Source: Prorocentrum cordatum (Eukaryota > Sar > Dinophyceae > Prorocentrales > Prorocentraceae). Taken from it: 64,000 nucleotides of DNA. How positions within the stretch are numbered: the first letter of the stretch is position 1; each line of letters opens with the position of its first letter. Below the pieces are notes generated by a model that had not been told where the DNA came from, ran no database searches, and saw only the letters and a list, made by a program, of their open reading frames with translations. The stretch lies in assembly GCA_963575745.1 (NCBI GenBank), contig CAUYUJ010017994.1, positions 153,998 to 217,997 on the forward strand. Reading direction: 5' to 3'. Both the position numbers and the translations under genes were made by a program. Shown here piece by piece: positions 41,051 through 50,879 of this stretch.

Positions 41051-41070
41051 ATTATATATATATATATATG
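40985..41070. repeat. AT microsatellite closing the second G-rich domain
   Basis: (TA)n with two AATTA interruptions. Confidence 0.95.
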
Positions 41071-41160
41071 CGCGCCCCCCCCTCTGAGATCTACCTTGAA
41101 GCCCTTTTCAAAGCAAAGAAGTACGAGGACACCATCGCTGTCCAAGTTTGCAGTAACAAT

Positions 41161-42234
41161 TTACCTCCGCCAAAAGTTGGCACAGAACGTGGATCCCATC
41201 TCGGCCCAAAGGTCTCTGCCCCTGTGCCAGTAAAGCCACTGGGCGCTGCGAATTGCAGTGGCGGCCGTCTCAGAATTGGGCACCATTGTCTGGCCTCCCA
41301 AGGTTGAGCGGATGTATTTCCAAGCGCTGTCGATAACCTGGGAGCCGGCCTTGGTGCGCAACTTCCTACCACATGGAAGCTTATGAGTTGCCAAGCGCGC
41401 GTAGCACGGCTTCATCCACACCCACTTGCCATTCTTGTTCACTCTCTTTTTGCAGTGCCGCACTGAATCGTGCAACACTCCCTCAACTCGCATGGCGTAG
41501 CTCTTAGCGCGGTCCGTATGCAAAATAATGCGCCTACCTTTCAAGTAGCGGTTTGCCAGAGGCGCCCAATCGACCTTCCTGATTGCGCCTGGCCCGGGAG
41601 CCCTCTTCACCGTGGGAGCCGCGGTAGTCTTCGCCAGCACCAGCGACTCGGGCCGGCCTCGCTCCACGATGCCCGCCCATTGCTCCCATTCCACGCTCTC
41701 GGGGTCGTCCGCCTTGGCTGCCCTTCCAAAGACTGCTTCATCTGCTTCAGCGTCCCTCCAATCGCGGTCGTTGCCAACCCCGAAAACGATCGTCTTCTCT
41801 CGCTTCTTGACAAACTTCTCGCGCTGCTTCTTCACGGCAATCGAGATCCTTTCGATCGCCTTGTGGTTTGCGGAAGAGATCAATCTGCGAATCGTGGGAT
41901 TGCTTCCTCCTGCTAGAATGCTGAACAAGATGGCCACCTGCTTCTTGAAAGGCGAATGCGTGGCCCCCCACCCAGTAGAGAAGACGGGGTGATGAGCATG
42001 TGGAACAGTGAACTTCTGACAGCCCTTGCGGTTGCACCTGTGCCGAAGGCCGCGGCCTTTCACCTTGCGAAGACAGCCGAGTCTACCTCTAGGTGCAGTG
42101 GGAATCAACGGCCACGCCCGCCAACCTCGCGACCCCTCATCCCCAAGCACCCTCCCCCCGTCTGCAGCGAGCGTGTTTGCGTTGATTCCCAGCCGCCAAA
42201 CCTTTGCATCACTGCAATGCTGAAGTCGACGCAC
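41161..42234 (-). CDS. ISXO2/Merlin-like DDE transposase
   Basis: A 357-codon frame. A residual zinc ribbon (CNRKGC, residues 67-72) and FSILAGGSNPTIRRLIS precede the catalytic core. Conserved blocks are EADEAVFGR (Asp165), WEQWAGIVERG (183-193), RAPGPGAIRK (211-220), IILHTDRAKSYAM (Asp241), GVLHDSVRHCKKRV (252-265), KWVWMKP and AGSQVIDSAWKYIRS (Asp302). The third acidic residue would be Asp302, in the AGxQxIDxxW block. This layout matches the ISXO2-like (IS1595/Merlin) domain, common in dinoflagellate genomes. A natural-looking N-terminal part lies upstream in another frame (to ~42440), so the true start is uncertain and one frameshift is likely. No terminal inverted repeats were located. 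The catalytic residues look intact. Confidence 0.82.
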   Translation of the reverse strand: MRRLQHCSDAKVWRLGINANTLAADGGRVLGDEGSRGWRAWPLIPTAPRGRLGCLRKVKGRGLRHRCNRKGCQKFTVPHAHHPVFSTGWGATHSPFKKQVAILFSILAGGSNPTIRRLISSANHKAIERISIAVKKQREKFVKKREKTIVFGVGNDRDWRDAEADEAVFGRAAKADDPESVEWEQWAGIVERGRPESLVLAKTTAAPTVKRAPGPGAIRKVDWAPLANRYLKGRRIILHTDRAKSYAMRVEGVLHDSVRHCKKRVNKNGKWVWMKPCYARLATHKLPCGRKLRTKAGSQVIDSAWKYIRSTLGGQTMVPNSETAATAIRSAQWLYWHRGRDLWAEMGSTFCANFWRR

Positions 42235-42960
42235 GTGGCCTCCACCTCAACGTCGAAGGAAGGGCGAACAATGATGTCCTCAAGGTCGGGGTCAGCTGGG
42301 TGCCACAGGGGGCCCGCGAAGCCTGGCGCGTGGAACTGGCCCAAACCCTTGCGAAACGTCTTGAAGATGGGCCAGCCGCCGATGCAACAGTAGATGCGGT
42401 CCTTATGTTTTTTCTCCGAACGGCTGTTGAAATGCACGCCGTCTTCTTGCTGCCGCCGCAGAAAAGATCAGCCGACCAGCGCAGTCTTCGCCGGATGTCT
42501 GTTTTTTCCGAAGCACGAAGAAGACTTAAAGTACCGCGCATCAGGTTTGCAACAAACCTTTGGCGCCATTGTTTTCCATTTCAGAATGCGTCTCGCCGTC
42601 CTGGCCAGCAGCCACGCGGTTGCTCTGTCGGGCGCTGAGCTTGCGCCACGCCGTGTCAGGCGGCAAGGCAGCGCCAGGGCCGACGTCAGTGACGAACGCC
42701 CACTCGAACGCCATTGTGGTTCGCAAGAGCAGGGATATGAAAGGGCGCAAATTGCCACAATGAAAACCCGATCGAACGGGGTGCTTGAGCCGATAAACGA
42801 CGTGCGAAACAGTGGTAATGAATATCGATGTTATTGACATCCGCTGTGCTTCATCAATCACACGGGACCACTCCCTCCCGCCACCCCGACCTCCAAAACG
42901 GGGGCATCCAAAACAGGATGCCCCGCGTTTGTACGGGCGCGCGGCCAGAATTCGCACTTT
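42235..42960 (-). pseudogene. Possible N-terminal part of the transposase gene, frame-broken
   Basis: Minus-strand frames carry YCCIGGWPIFKTFRKGLGQF, HAPGFAGPLWHPADPDLED and FDVEVEATCVDFSIAVMQRF in a frame different from the transposase ORF. Further up are CCKPDARYFKSSS and RTTMAFEWAFVTDVG. The style is protein-like and the order fits one gene with two or three shifts. Function unknown. Confidence 0.4.
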
Positions 42961-43317
42961 GCGTTTCTGCTCTTAGTCGTTCCGAATTGCTCTGTGCATT
43001 TCTGCGCTTGGTCGCTCTTTGTGTTTTCTGTTGTCAGTCGTGCTTTGTTTGCTGTTGCGAGTGGTACTTGTTCCTCCGTGTAGGTTCCCCGCTTGTTGGT
43101 TGCCTGCGTGGCGTCATTGCTGGCGTGGTATCGCTGTGCACCGTGTCTATCTACGTGCACGGATTTGCTTGGTTGGCTGCTCGCCAGCTCGCTAGTGGTA
43201 GTAATATCACTAGTCGTAGCAGCACTTCGTAATGCTTGTGTTGGGGAAGCGGGTGCTCATGGGGGTGATGCACATATAACGCAGCATCTGCTCCCGTAGC
43301 TCCAAGCAGCGCCCTTG
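42961..43317. other. No supported gene
   Basis: T/G-rich unique-looking sequence between the transposase region and the GTGCTAC hairpins. Confidence 0.5.
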
Positions 43318-43384
43318 TGATGCTACGTATCTTAACCGTAGCACTGCGTAGTGCTACGTAGCACGTTGTAGTGCTACGGCGGTG
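43318..43384. repeat. Inverted GTAGCAC/GTGCTAC hairpins
   Basis: GTAGCACTGCGTAGTGCTAC and GTGCTACGTAGCAC overlap, giving alternative hairpins over ~65 bp. Confidence 0.8.
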
Positions 43385-43609
43385 TGAAAAACACCGTTTT
43401 TGAAAATTTGCGAGCGTTTCCCCCTTCACAGAAGAAAATTTCCCTAGTGGTTTGAGGCCTACACATTTGCAATAGAAATGCATTTCGGCGTTACAGCTTC
43501 CACTAACAATGCTAACAACTCAACGCATCCGCGGCGATCTCCATTGAATACCCCCACGCACCCAAGCAACACACAACACTACATCCTTATAAGGAGAGTT
43601 TTTGATTTT

Positions 43610-43945
43610 CGATTGCCTCGCCGATCTTGCGGCAACTCGCCTGTAACTCTCTGGTAGCTCTTCGGTAGCGTTCCGGTACCCTCCGTAGCCTTTCGGTCGC
43701 CCTCCGTAGCCTTCGGTAGCATTCCGTAGCCCTCCAATAGCCTTCGGTAGCATTTCGGTAGTCTTTCGGTGGCCTTTCGGCCGCCGTGCGGACCCTAAGA
43801 GGCTCGCAGGAGGCCTCAAAAATCTCTCCTTAATATCCTCCGTCCCCTCCTCCTGCTACTCCTCATTCTCCTCCGCCTCCTCCTCCTCCTCCTCCTCCTC
43901 CTCCTCCTCCTCCTCTCCCTCCTCCTCCTCCTCCTCCTCCTCTTC
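43610..43945. repeat. CGGTAGC minisatellite and CTC tract
   Basis: Diverged ~13-14-bp units (TTCGGTAGCATTC, CTCCGTAGCCTTT) at 43610-43780, then CTC repeats to 43945. Confidence 0.85.
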
Positions 43946-44445
43946 TATCCTGGGTTAGGCACCCAGCGTAGTAGGATCAGGAGAAGCCTCTATCCGAATT
44001 CGACTTTAACCCCACCTCCTAAGCTTGGGCCCCTGTGTATTCCGTCGGCCGAGATCCGAGCTCAGCGGGCTGGGAAGCTGCGAGTCGAGGAGGCGAGTTA
44101 TGCTCTGGCCTCGGGCAAGTCTGGATTAGAGATCCCAGAGCCGCTTGACATGTATAGGGTTTCGTGCACGGCTTCACCCCGAGAAAAAAAAAACAACCCA
44201 CACCATACATAAATGTGTTCACTGGCTCTCGTTTCTGTTATGCCCAGCCCTCCAGCCCAGGCCTCGAGGCGCGAGGCGCGATTATCTTCGCGCCCCTGGG
44301 GGTGACGTCGGAGTCGGGGTTTCAAAGATGCATTGTATGACAAGCGCGGTAGACAAAGCGGCACTTCAGAATCCGCCACGAGATATGCTCGGAGAAAGCG
44401 TGCGAGAACGATTTCCTGATGTCTCCTCGCTCCTCGCTCCTCGTT
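43946..44445. other. No supported gene
   Basis: Mixed sequence with a GAGGCGCGAGGCGCG patch. Short frames only. Confidence 0.45.
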
Positions 44446-44449
44446 CCTC

Positions 44450-44730
44450 ATACTTCTCATTCCTCCTCCTCCTCATCCTCCTCCTCCTCCTCCTCTTCCT
44501 CCTCCTCCCTCATCATCAGCAGCATCATCAGCAGAATCATCAGCAGCATAATCGGCAGCATCACCATCGTCACCCTATTCCTCCTCCTCATCATCATCAC
44601 CATCATCATAATCCGCATCGGCATCATCATCATCAGCATCAGCATCCGCATCATCATCCTCATCGTCCTCGGCGTAGTATCGTCATCGTCCTCGGCGTAG
44701 CATCGTCATCGTCATCGTCATTTTTGTCGG
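44450..44730. repeat. CTC then ATC/CATCAG triplet tracts
   Basis: (CTC)n to ~44510, then ATCATCAGCAG and CATCATC units with CCTCGGCGTAGTATCGTCAT repeated near 44665 and 44690. Confidence 0.9.
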
Positions 44731-44990
44731 GCACCGGAGGGCTCCCGGGAGTGAGAAACAATGCTCCGGAACCCCAAATACCGTGCAACAAAAATCAACG
44801 AGACAAAACATACGAAACGCGTCAGGAATTCGTGGCTGGAAATGCCCTGGCAGCGCTTCAATGCAAAATCTTCAGATTTTCAAAGGCGGGCCCCGGGACC
44901 TAAAAAAACAAAAATTGGCGTTAGCGGCCCCATATTCACAAGGCACAATGAGTGTATGAATGATAATCAAGACGGTACGACACGACTCAG

Positions 44991-45521
44991 TAGCACGAGC
45001 CCCGCAGGGTTCAGCGCTGCTGGCACCTGGCACGAGCCCCGAAGGGTTCAGCGCCAGGTGACTGGGAGCACGAGCCCCGAAGGGTTCAGCGCTCCCACTT
45101 GGAGTAGCACGAGCCCCGCAGGGTTCAGCGCTGCTCGCACCTGGCACGAGCCCCGAAGGGTTCAGCGCCAGGTGACTGGGAGCACGAGCCCCGAGCGGTT
45201 CAGCGCTCCCACTTGGAGTAGCACGAGCCCCGCAGGGTTCAGCGCTGCTCGCACCTGGCACGAGCCCCGAAGGGTTCAGCGCCAGGTGACTGGGAGCACG
45301 AGCCCCGAAGGGTTCAGCGCTCCCACTTGGAGTAGCACGAGCCCCGAAGGGTTCAGCGCTGCTCGCACCTGGCACGAGCCCCGAAGGGTTCAGCGCCAGG
45401 TGACTGGGAGCACGAGCCCCGAAGGGTTCAGCGCTCCCACTTGGAGTAGCACGAGCCCCGAAGGGTTCAGCGCTGCTCGCACCTGGCACGAGCCCCGAAG
45501 GGTTCAGCGCCAGGCGACTGA
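44991..45521. repeat. Array of 14 hairpins: constant core, three covarying outer stems (114-bp period)
   Basis: Five ~114-bp units hold three hairpins each (the last lacks the third). All share the core ACGAGCCCCGAAGGGTTCA, itself able to pair (GAGCCC with GGGTTC around CGAA). The outer stems differ but always pair: AGTAGC/GCTGCT, CACCTGGC/GCCAGGTG and GGGAGC/GCTCCC. Unit starts by the second hairpin are 45023, 45137, 45251, 45365 and 45479. The period is divisible by three, so both strands are open (285 and 246 codons), but the peptide is a simple repeat and I do not call it a gene. Confidence 0.93.
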
Positions 45522-45838
45522 CGTCGTCGTCCTCCTCCGCCTCCTCCTCCTCATCATCATCATTCGGCCTCATTGTGAACGGATTTGCCTGGTCTATCAC
45601 GCGGACTCTCAATTCTGAGAGCCCTACTCGGACTTCAACTGCGAATGCTATGGGAAAAGGATCGTCACACCAATCTCATCACGCGGGCACTCTGGAGCGG
45701 CATGCCTCGCTTGCAAGCTACGGCTTGCCCAAGGTATCAAAGGATGGGTCTGGGGAGTTTCCCCTACTGTGCCAGCGGTCACTGGACGCACACAGGCCCA
45801 AGCCATGCAGAGGCCCCTCTCCCTGTTTTATCCTCCTG
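45522..45838. other. Flank left of the assembly gap
   Basis: A plus-strand frame from 45585 is moderately protein-like (LQLRMLWEKDRHTNLITRAL, WSGMPRLQATACPRYQ) up to the gap. Identity unknown; too little for a call. Confidence 0.3.
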
Positions 45839-45938
45839 NNNNNNNNNNNNNNNNNNNNNNNNNNNNNNNNNNNNNNNNNNNNNNNNNNNNNNNNNNNNNN
45901 NNNNNNNNNNNNNNNNNNNNNNNNNNNNNNNNNNNNNN
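45839..45938. other. Assembly gap (100 N)
   Basis: Exactly 100 undetermined bases, the usual placeholder for a gap of unknown size. Confidence 0.99.

Positions 45939-46015
<77 letters not shown>
45939..46015. repeat. (TAC)n triplet tract abutting the gap
   Basis: About 25 TAC units. The gap probably exists because this repeat could not be assembled. Confidence 0.97.
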
Positions 46016-46016
<1 letters not shown>

Positions 46017-46204
46017 CCCGTCTTCGTTTTCTTTCTTCTTCCTCGAGCGCATGCGCCTCAACAGGGGGTGAATCCGCATTGTACCCTGGAGTGTTACGGC
46101 GAGGACCCCTGAACCGTTTCAATCCCAGGTACTTTGACCATGTCCGCACATGTCAAAAATAATCTGCGCACAGTGCACACCCGAGCGTCATCAGACTGCG
46201 TCCG

Positions 46205-46965
46205 GCCGACTCCTCCTCCTCCTCCCCCTTGCTCCTCTCCCCTCCATATTCCTGCTCCTCCTCTTTCTCCTCTTTTTCCTCCTCCTCCTCCTCCTGCTCC
46301 TCCTCGTCTCCTCCTCCTCCGTTACCCCTTCATCCTCCAAATCCTCCTCCACCTCCTCATCCTACTCCCCCTCCTCCTTCTCCTCCTCCCCCTCCTACTC
46401 CGACTCCTCCTCCTCCGTCGCCTCCTCCTTTTCCTCATCCTCCGCTTCCTCCTCCTCCTTCTCCTCCTCCTGCTCCTCTGTTTTTCTCTGAACGACAGCG
46501 TCGCGCAACGCGTCCCCGCGTCCTCCGCTTTTTCTTGGGCAAGCCGCAGTCTGCTCCTCCTTCTCCTCCTGCTCCTCCTCTTCCTCCCCCTCCTCCAAGA
46601 CCCCCTCCGTCCCTTCTTCCTCATCCTCCTCATCCTCCTGTTGTCTTGGGCAAGCCGCAGGCTCCTCCTCCTCCTCCTCCTCCTCCTCCACCTCCCCCTC
46701 CCCCTCCCCCTCCCCCTCCTTCTCCTCCTTCTCCTCCGCCTTGGGCAAGCGGCAGGCTCCTCCTCCTCCTCCTCCTCCTGCTCCTCCGCCTCCTCCTCCT
46801 CCTCCCCATCCTCCTCCTTCCTCCTCCTCTCCTCATCCTCGTCCTCGTCCTCGCCCTCGTCCTCCTCGTCCTCCTCGTCCTCCTCGTCCTCCTCCTCCTC
46901 CTCCTCCTCCTCTTCCTCCGCCTCCCTCCTCCTCCTCCTCCTTCTCCTCCTCCTCCATTCGTTTG
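46205..46965. repeat. CTC-rich complex with a repeated TTGGGCAAGCCGCAG spacer
   Basis: CTC-type triplets broken by CTTGGGCAAGCCGCAG near 46537 and 46647 and the GCGGCAG variant near 46740, roughly 95-110 bp apart. Pro-, Leu-, Ser- and Glu-rich frames are artefacts. Confidence 0.9.
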
Positions 46966-47002
46966 TCTTATACATAACTTCTCCCTGCCGCATCCCAAAA
47001 CC

Positions 47003-47667
47003 GGTCGAAAGGGCGGGCCGGACGCTTCGACCATGTATGAATGTGGCTCTCGTCCTAGCGCCGCGCACATTCGTTTCACAAGTTTGCAAGAGTTTTACGG
47101 ATTCAGAGCGGCCCCCTTTCAAACTCTGGCTCTCGCCCCAGCGCCGCGCACATTCCTTTAACTATTTGCAAGAGCTTCACTGATTGAGGGCGGGGGCTTT
47201 TCAAAATGTGGCTCTCACCTTCGCGCCGCGCGCATTCGTTTCAAGCATTTGCAAGAGTTTCACGGAGTGAGGGCGGTTCCGTTTCGAACTGTGGCTCTCG
47301 CCTTAGCGCCGCGCGCGTTCCTTTTCAATCGTGTACGAGTTTCACGGATCCCCCTGGCCAAGGTACCAGAAATCACGCTTTGGAAATATTCAGGGTTATA
47401 AGGGTGCAACAATTACGTTGATTCGAGGTGTTGAAGTCCCAAGAACGGTGTTCTGGCGCGATTCAGGATCGTCAAGACACAACAGTCAGGTTGATCCGTG
47501 GCGTTCGAGTCCCGAGAATAATGTTTTGGCATGCTTCAGGGTCTTCAATCGCTTGTCTTCCAACAAGGCAGTTCCCTCAATGGAACTGAGCCAAGGGGCC
47601 TGTGAAGAGGGAGATTGGAGGGAGGGTTTAATCCAACATCGTTGACGACTCTTGGGTTTACACTGGT
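47003..47667 (+). repeat. Inverted-pair element, copy 1
   Basis: Contains four ~80-bp units (GTGGCTCTCGCCTTAGCGCC, TTTGCAAGAGTTTCACGGA) followed by a unique part (AACGGTGTTCTGGCGCGATT, TTGATCCGTGGCGTTCGAGT, CTTGTCTTCCAACAAGGCAG) ending GGTTTACACTGGT at a CTC tract. The whole order recurs inverted at 55998-56590. Confidence 0.85.
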
Positions 47668-47900
47668 CCTCCTCCTACTCGCCCTATCCTCCTCCTCCTC
47701 CTCCTCCTCATCCTCCTCCTCCTCCTCCTCATCATCATCATCATCATCATCCTCGTCCTCCTTCCTCCTCCTCCTCCTCCTCCTCCTCCTCCTCCTCCCT
47801 CCCTCCCTCCCTCCCTCCCTGTCCCCCAGTCTCCCTCCCTCCCTGTCTCCCTCCCTCCCTCCCTCCCTCCCTCCTCCTCCTCCTCCGCCCCCTCCTCCGC
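47668..47900. repeat. CTC and CCCT tracts
   Basis: CTC triplets, CATCATCATC, then CCCTCCCTCCCT blocks. Confidence 0.95.
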
Positions 47901-47904
47901 CTCC

Positions 47905-48061
47905 GGCCTCCGCCTCCTCCTCCACGGCTGGGCGCCTCCATCTCCACGACGATCTTCTGCACGAGAGCGGCCTCGGCGGGGGTCGGGGGGGGCCTCTTCG
48001 GAGGGCGGCGGGGCACGGCAGGAGCTGGAGGGGCCGGCCAGCGAGAGGCCTTACCAGGGGG
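47905..48061 (-). other. Exon-like island next to triplet repeats
   Basis: Minus strand: KASRWPAPPAPAVPRRPPKR, then PPPTPAEAALVQKIVVEMEA, between a CTGGTAAGG at the left-arm edge of a foldback and the triplet tract. No family recognised. Confidence 0.25.
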
Positions 48062-48200
48062 CCGCATGCGAACCCTACCCCTACCCCCCACGATTTCTGA
48101 GGGGAGGGTGGGGTTCGCTTCGCTCGGGAGCTCCCGAACGAAGTGAACCCCACCCTCCCCCTCAGAAATCGTGGGGGGTAGGGGTAGGGTTCGCATGCGG
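48062..48200. mobile_element. Foldback/MITE-like element 5 (139 bp)
   Basis: Arms of ~69 bp differ by only about three positions: CCGCATGCGAACCCTACCCC, TACCCCCCACGATTTCTGAG, GGTGGGGTTCGCTTCG, with a TCGGGAGCTCCCGA centre. The near-perfect arms suggest a recent insertion. The arms contain the telomere-like CCCTACCCCTACCC. Confidence 0.9.
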
Positions 48201-48384
48201 TCCCTTACTTACCATTCGCACAGCCGGAGGTCGAGCAGGGCGGTGATCCCGAGAGGGTGCGCGATGCACGGTGCAGCACGGCATAGCATGGCATCGCGTC
48301 GAGAGCGCGACTCACCTCGACAACAAGGTCAGAGGGAAACCTGGATCAACTCAGGACGGGGCATGCAAACGGACGGTTTGGAAA

Positions 48385-48850
48385 GCGGGAAACGCAAATG
48401 AGATCAACGCTGCAGCGGGACCACGATTTCGAAGGACCGGAACCGCGGAAATGTGACCAGCGCTGCAGTGGGAGCACGATCTGAAGGACTGGAAGCGCAG
48501 AAACGGAGCCAACGCTGCAGCAGGAGCACGATTTGGAATAACCGAATAACCGAAACAATGAAATTAGGTCAGCGCTACAGCGGGAACATGATTTGGAAAG
48601 ACTGAGAACAGGAAAAGGGAGCCAGCGCTGTAGCGGAAGCACCATTCTGAAAATACTGAACACGTTCGGATTGGAGGACAAGTTATGAATTATCAATTCG
48701 GCGGCATCCTGTGTAAAAAAACAAAACGCGGAGGAGACCAGGACGCCTCACCAGTATCTTCAGGGGGGCGAGAAAAGAATAGTATTCATATTGTATAATA
48801 CTTCTGGCGGGGAAGGCGGAGGAGGAGGAAGAGGAGAGGCCGGGGGATTG
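48385..48850. repeat. ~60-bp tandem repeat and tail, copy 1
   Basis: Five diverged units with AGCGCTGCAGCGGGAGCACG and ATTTGGAAAGACTG, followed by TGTGTAAAAAAACAAAACGC and a GGAGGAGG end. The same succession occurs at ~58300-58630 (GCTGCAGCGAGAGCACC, CGTGTAAAAAAAACGCGGAG). Confidence 0.75.
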
Positions 48851-49039
48851 TGGAGTCGCACGTCGTTTTGATCTGATTTTCATCTAGTGGAACGCTCCTT
48901 CATTTTTAAACTTTGATGATTTTTGACATGTTTCTGTTCGCCGTGCTCCCCTCAGAATATGCTTCTCTCGTTATATCGCTATCTCGTGTTCTCTCTCTCT
49001 CTCTCGTTGTGCCTCTGTGTCTATCTCCTGCACCAGGCC

Positions 49040-49200
49040 AATGCATGTCGATGCGATACCAATCCCTTTGCCAACCAATGCCAATGCCAATGCAATGTGA
49101 ATGGGGGAATCCTTTCGCTCGGTGGATTTCAATAAGAATCCTTTGTGGGGGCGGTGTCATTGCGAATCCTTCTTCGGAGGATTTCATTATAGCCGGAGTG
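49040..49200. repeat. Isolated piece of the GAATCC/CAATGCC repeat family
   Basis: CCAATGCCAATGCAATG then GGGGGAATCCTTTCGCTCGG and GGATTTCAAT; closely matches 51790-51920. Confidence 0.8.
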
Positions 49201-49284
49201 CAGTATCCCCAAACAGGGTTTTTAGACCCACTGCGGTTTCCAAGGTCGATTGCGTGCCCGTCCAGTGCGGGCTGGCATGGCATG

Positions 49285-50780
49285 TTAAAACATGCCTCCT
49301 CCTCCTCCTCCTCCTCCTCCTCCTCCTCCTCCTCCTCCTCGTCCACCTCCTATTCATCCCGAAAGGCATCTCGGAGCCCAGAGTTGAGAGGATGTCTCCA
49401 GCGTAACGGGCTGGACCACCTCGCGCGCGGCATCTCGAACCCCAGAGTTGCGACGATGTCTCGGGCGAAACGTGCTGCGAGGAAGTCTCAGGCGAAACGG
49501 GCCGGACCACCTCGAGCGCGGCGTCTCAGAGCTCCGAGTTGCGGGGGCCTCCTGGTGCCTCCTGGGGCCTCCTGGGACCTCCTGGGACCTCCTGGGGCTT
49601 CCTCCTGGGCCTCCTATGGCCTCCTGAACTCCACCTGGGGTTTCCTGAAGCGTCTTGGGGCTCCCAGGGGGGATATCTAACCTGTGGCCGCTTGGGCCCC
49701 TCAAAATACAGGGGGGGCCACAAGAGCAGGAAAAATCAACGAATCGACACCGGATGTGTATTAACTTGACACGTTCTGATAGAGGGCCTCCTGGGGCCTC
49801 CTGGGAGCCTCCTGGGAATCTCCTGCGGACCCCTGGGGCCTGTCCTGGGCGTCCTGCGGCCTCCTGAAGCTCTCTGGGACCTCCCCCTCCTCCTGCCTGC
49901 TCCCTCATGCACATCATCCGCCTCCTCCTTCTCCCTTCCATCTCCTCCTCCTCCTCCTCCTCCTCCTCCTCCTCCTCCTCCTCCTCCTCCTCCACCTCCT
50001 CTTCATCGCGAACGGCATTTCGGAGCCTAGAGTTGCGAGGATGTCTCCAGCGTAACGGGCTGGACCACCTCGCGCGCGGCATCTCGAACCCCAGAGTTGC
50101 GACGATGTCTCGGGCGAAACGTGCTGCGAGGAAGTCTCAGGCGAAACGGGCCGGACCACCTCGAGCGCGGCGTCTCAGAGCTCCGAGTTGCGGGGACCTC
50201 CTGGTGCCTCCTGGGGCCTCCTGGGGACCTCCTGGAGCTTCCTCCTGGGCCTCCTGTGGCCTCGTGAACTCCACCTGGGGTTTCCTGAAGCCTCTTGGGG
50301 CTCCCAGGGGGGATATCTAACCTGTGGCCGTTTGGGCCTCTCCAAATAGAGGGGGGGGCACAAGAGCAGGAAAAATCAACGAATCGGCACCGGATGTGTA
50401 TTAACTTGACACGTTCTGATAGGCGGCCTCCTGGGCCTCCTGGGAGCCTCCTGGGAATCTCCTGGAGACCCCTGGGGCCTGTCCTGGGCGTCCTGCGGCC
50501 TCCTGGTGCCTCCTGGGGCCTCCTGGGGACCTCCTGGGGCTTCCTCCTGGGCCTCCTGTGGCCTCCTGAACTCCACCTAAGGTTTCCTGAAGCATCTTGG
50601 GGCTCCCAGGGGGGATATCTAACCTGTGGCCGCTTGGGCCTCTCAAAATGGAGAGGGGGGCAAAAGAGCAGGAAAAATCAACGAATCTACACCGGATGTG
50701 TATTAACTTGACACGTTCTGATAGGGGCCTCCTGGGGCCTCCTGGGAGCCTCCTGGGAATCTCCTGCGGACCCCTGCGGC
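49285..50780. repeat. Tandem duplication of ~655 bp, two full copies and one partial
   Basis: Each copy has a CTC tract (49285-49340; 49940-49993), GAGGATGTCTCCAGCGTAAC, CGATGTCTCGGGCGAAACG, a GGGGCCTCCTGG run, CCAGGGGGGATATCTAACCT and AACTTGACACGTTCTGATAG. Copies start ~49378 and ~50031; a third lacks the first part (50500-50780). Confidence 0.9.
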
Positions 50781-50879
50781 CTGTCCTGGGCGTCCTGCGG
50801 CCTCCTGGACCTCTCTGGGGCCTCCTGAGGCTCGCAGGGTCCCATGGAGGATATGTAACATGTGGTCTTCTGGGCCCCC

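Noticed and set aside
43610-43800. Possible degenerate DinoSL array (many CCGTAGCC words)
   Set aside because: Units are ~13-14 bp CGGTAGC-type repeats without the ATTTTGGCTCAAG half.
44761-45618. 285-codon plus and 246-codon minus frames through the hairpin array
   Set aside because: The period is a multiple of three and both strands are open; the conserved feature is pairing of stems, not peptide.
47755-47880. CRISPR-like regular repeats
   Set aside because: Simple CTC/CCCT tracts with no unique spacers; the organism is eukaryotic.
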